Assembly (NCBI GenBank): GCA_949130485.1
Contig: OX422184.1
Coordinates: forward strand, 9,464,996 to 9,528,995
Direction of reading: 5' to 3'
From: Agelas oroides
Taxonomy: Eukaryota > Porifera > Demospongiae > Agelasida > Agelasidae
Length of the DNA: 64,000 nt
In this document: positions 61,876-64,000 of the stretch, in pieces
How the letters are laid out: each line of letters opens with the position of its first letter
Position numbering within the stretch: position 1 is the first letter of the stretch
Translations under genes and position numbers: made by a program
The notes under the pieces: model-generated
Told to the model about the DNA's origin: nothing
Databases searched by the model: none
The model's input: only the letters and a program-made list of their open reading frames with translations

Positions 61876-64000
61876 GCTTCAGGAACAGCTACAACTAGTA
61901 CCAGACTGTTTACACTTTCACTTCCTCCAACAGATCTTAATGTCGATCCTGTGCCATCTTTGCTTACCACTGACCAGTCTCTTGGACAACAACTGGAGCT
62001 AGAACGACAAAAGAATGCTCAACTTGTGGTCAAGGTCCAGGGTTTGGAAGCAACTGTTGGGCAGCAAGAACAGCAACTTGTAAATATGGGAGAGCTTGTG
62101 AGTGTGTCCTTGGCTAGTCAATTGGATGAGGTTGTGCAACATACCACTCATCAGATTTATCATGGCCCAGACAGTATCGAACACTTCGATGCATTTACTG
62201 TGGAGGATGTCATTAGAGAGCTCCAAATGGATGCACCAGATGTTTATCAGCTATTCCAGACACTGGGGAATACAAAGAGAAATAAAAGGAGTGATCAGGA
62301 GATGTATAGCCCAGAAGAATTGAAGGCATTGATGTCAGCATGCATCCTACTGAATGCCCGGTCACAAAGAGTGAAGGGACTGCAGCTACTGATGAGCATT
62401 ATGCTGGTAGCAAGGTCTACTAGCAAGCAGGTGAGTACATGCAGTGCAAAACCCAATAAAATTTTAGTAATGTGTAATAATTCCAAAAGACATTCACAAA
62501 ATTATTCTGAAACAGGCAATCACAGTGCTGAACCATGCAGGAGTGTGTATGTCTTATGATCGCACATGGTACTACCTTCAAAGGCTAACCAATGAAGCCC
62601 AGTACCTGGAGATTGTCAAACAGGGTCACTGGATGTGGGCATATGAAAATATAAACATTCATATGCAAGCTCGTCATGAACGCCAAGGTTTGTTCAACTT
62701 CATAGCAAAAAGTATTCATCTTTTAACGTACACTTTCTAATTATTGTTGTAGACTACCATTCCAAAATGCTTAATGCAACATCACGACTTGCAATCAGCA
62801 TACAACACTTGCCTGACTGGGAGGTAGACTGGGATGACACAAAACCACAGAAGTCCAGGCGGGAGCTGCAACTACACGATATTTTGCCAAGTGAAGCAGA
62901 TGGTGAAGAATTTCATCGACGAGCAGTCCACTTTGTGATGCAGCTCTTGGTCACTGAATTTGATAGCCTCTCCAATCTCAGCCGATATGTCCCTCCTGAA
63001 AAGCCACTATTTCCAGCCACCAAGACCAATGTTGTCCCCATGCGACTACTGTTTCGGGATGAAAAATACACCTCAGAAAATGTCGAAATCCTGAAAGAGA
63101 CAGCGAAAGATGCAGGTCTTCAGAGCAGCCCACAGGTACTTGATACAGACACAAGTGCTTTAATTAGAATAGAGCATAGAGTTTACTTACACAACCCTTA
63201 CTGAAATGAAAACAACACTCTATGCAGGTGGACATAGATCAGATGACGTAAAAATATTCGAACAGGAAAAATTTGGATGACCCCTGAAATTCAAGCAGCA
63301 AACCAGTTGAAATGGGCCGAGGTTCCAGGTAATGTCTTGATGCCGTAATTACAATCAGTAACGCACAGTACATGCAAACACCAGCATGATCAAAAATGGA
63401 ACAAATTTACCACTTAAATACCTGTTTTAGGTGATTTCCATTTCTTGTGGGAATATCTGAAAGTGATTATTGACACCTACTGGGGACAGCTGTCACTTAC
63501 TGGATGTCTGTGTCATCTACGGGAGTACATAAACCACCTTTCTGTGGATAGGAAGGCAAAGACCTTCAGTATTGCGGATGAGTTTGTTCTCCATACATTC
63601 AGAGCCCATGTACTTGCTGCAATCTGTGATCAGCTACACATACAGTCTCCATCTGATCCAGTCACACATGACCCCACAGTGGAATGGCTACAGAAGACGG
63701 CAACATCGATTGTAGATAATACTCTCACACCACCCCTTTGTGCTTCTCAAGATCCTGTGTATGGGCTGCACAGATCATTTGTCGCAACGGCATTCTTGTA
63801 CTCTGACCTCCGACAAGCCATTCGGTTTGAAAATGGCCCACGTATTATACGTTTGTGGAAGATGTGGCTTCTTCGATTCTTGGGAACTGGCAAAAAAAAC
63901 TATTCAACAGAGGCGGCTCATCTGATCTGCAATGTTCAGGCAGACTATCCTAGGCACATTGCCTACATAGTTGTTCACAATCGTACTGTGAATACTGATG
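61876..64000 (+). CDS. DUF6589-type protein, multi-exon, runs off the window
   Basis: Exons with GT/AG borders: 61876-62430, 62516-62687, 62753-63135, 63228-63328 and 63431 to the window end; the first exon is uncertain (an ATG at 61772 does not join in phase). A coiled-coil-like N-terminus (LELERQKNAQLVVKVQGLEA) leads to the DUF6589 core. There I see WAYENINIHMQARHERQ, VVPMRLLFRDEKYTSENVEI, VDIDQMT and VPGDFHFLWEYLKVIIDTYW, the last three being candidate catalytic acids of an RNase H-like fold (inference). A one-base shift after VDIDQMT breaks exon 63228-63328; the correct continuation reads IRTGKIWMTPEIQAANQLKW. DUF6589 proteins are abundant in sponges, other invertebrates and fungi, and look transposon-related. 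The C-terminus is beyond 64000. Confidence 0.65.

Noticed and set aside
1-64000. CRISPR arrays, rRNA genes, bacterial-type operons
   Set aside because: No spaced identical repeats with unique spacers, no rRNA-like stretches and no tightly packed operon layout were seen; repeats here are minisatellites and transposon ends.

Overview
The window looks like nuclear DNA of an early-branching marine animal, most likely a demosponge. Introns are short (about 60-150 bp) with GT/AG ends. Host-type sequence is sparse: NHL-repeat, FG-GAP and single-exon fragments. Most of the rest is transposon debris of families common in sponges and cnidarians. No bacterial operons, rRNA genes or CRISPR arrays were seen. 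The taxonomic call is an inference from gene families, not from a marker gene.

0-9 kb: a decayed hAT (ZBED-type) transposase on the minus strand, a Tc1/mariner-like N-terminal relic, a 988-bp TA-flanked element nested inside a small MITE, and a KDZ-like transposase fragment. 9-20 kb: mostly unrecognised DNA, with a few minus-strand pieces (FG-GAP exon, psq helix-turn-helix, a C2H2-headed multicopy family gene), NHL remnants, a clean internal exon at 18.28 kb and a 419-bp foldback MITE.

20.5-33 kb: a second hAT relic, then a long broken plus-strand gene (22.08-29.26 kb). It carries a cysteine-rich head, a putative DDE/RNase H-like core, a PIN-like module and a CXC (tesmin-type) tail, and it is interrupted by a Penelope-like retroelement fossil with a hammerhead-like motif. 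A second, inverted and smaller copy lies at 31.05-33.01 kb; its linker has expanded into a 96-bp (32-codon) minisatellite. Between the two copies are a putative first exon and two MITEs.

33-50 kb: a third hAT relic, four copies of a dispersed repeat, three minisatellites, a Penelope-like fossil, and a Sola-like DNA transposon (42.8-45.4 kb) with perfect 33-bp inverted repeats, 4-bp AAAT target duplications and a spliced open gene whose catalytic core carries an internal deletion. 50-64 kb: a piggyBac relic, small MITEs, a 2.6-kb pogo element with a C-terminal PHD finger, a 4.4-kb Mutator-like (MULE) element joining a transposase and SWIM finger to a CXXC zinc finger and an OTU cysteine protease, and the 5' two-thirds of a DUF6589-type gene that runs off the window.

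Main points of interest are the MULE-CXXC-OTU element, the large CXC/PIN gene family, three matching motifs that link that family to DUF6589 proteins, and a MITE family (ends TAGCCTCGTTCCCAGG or TAGTCTCG) whose 9-bp target duplications point to Mutator-like mobilisation.
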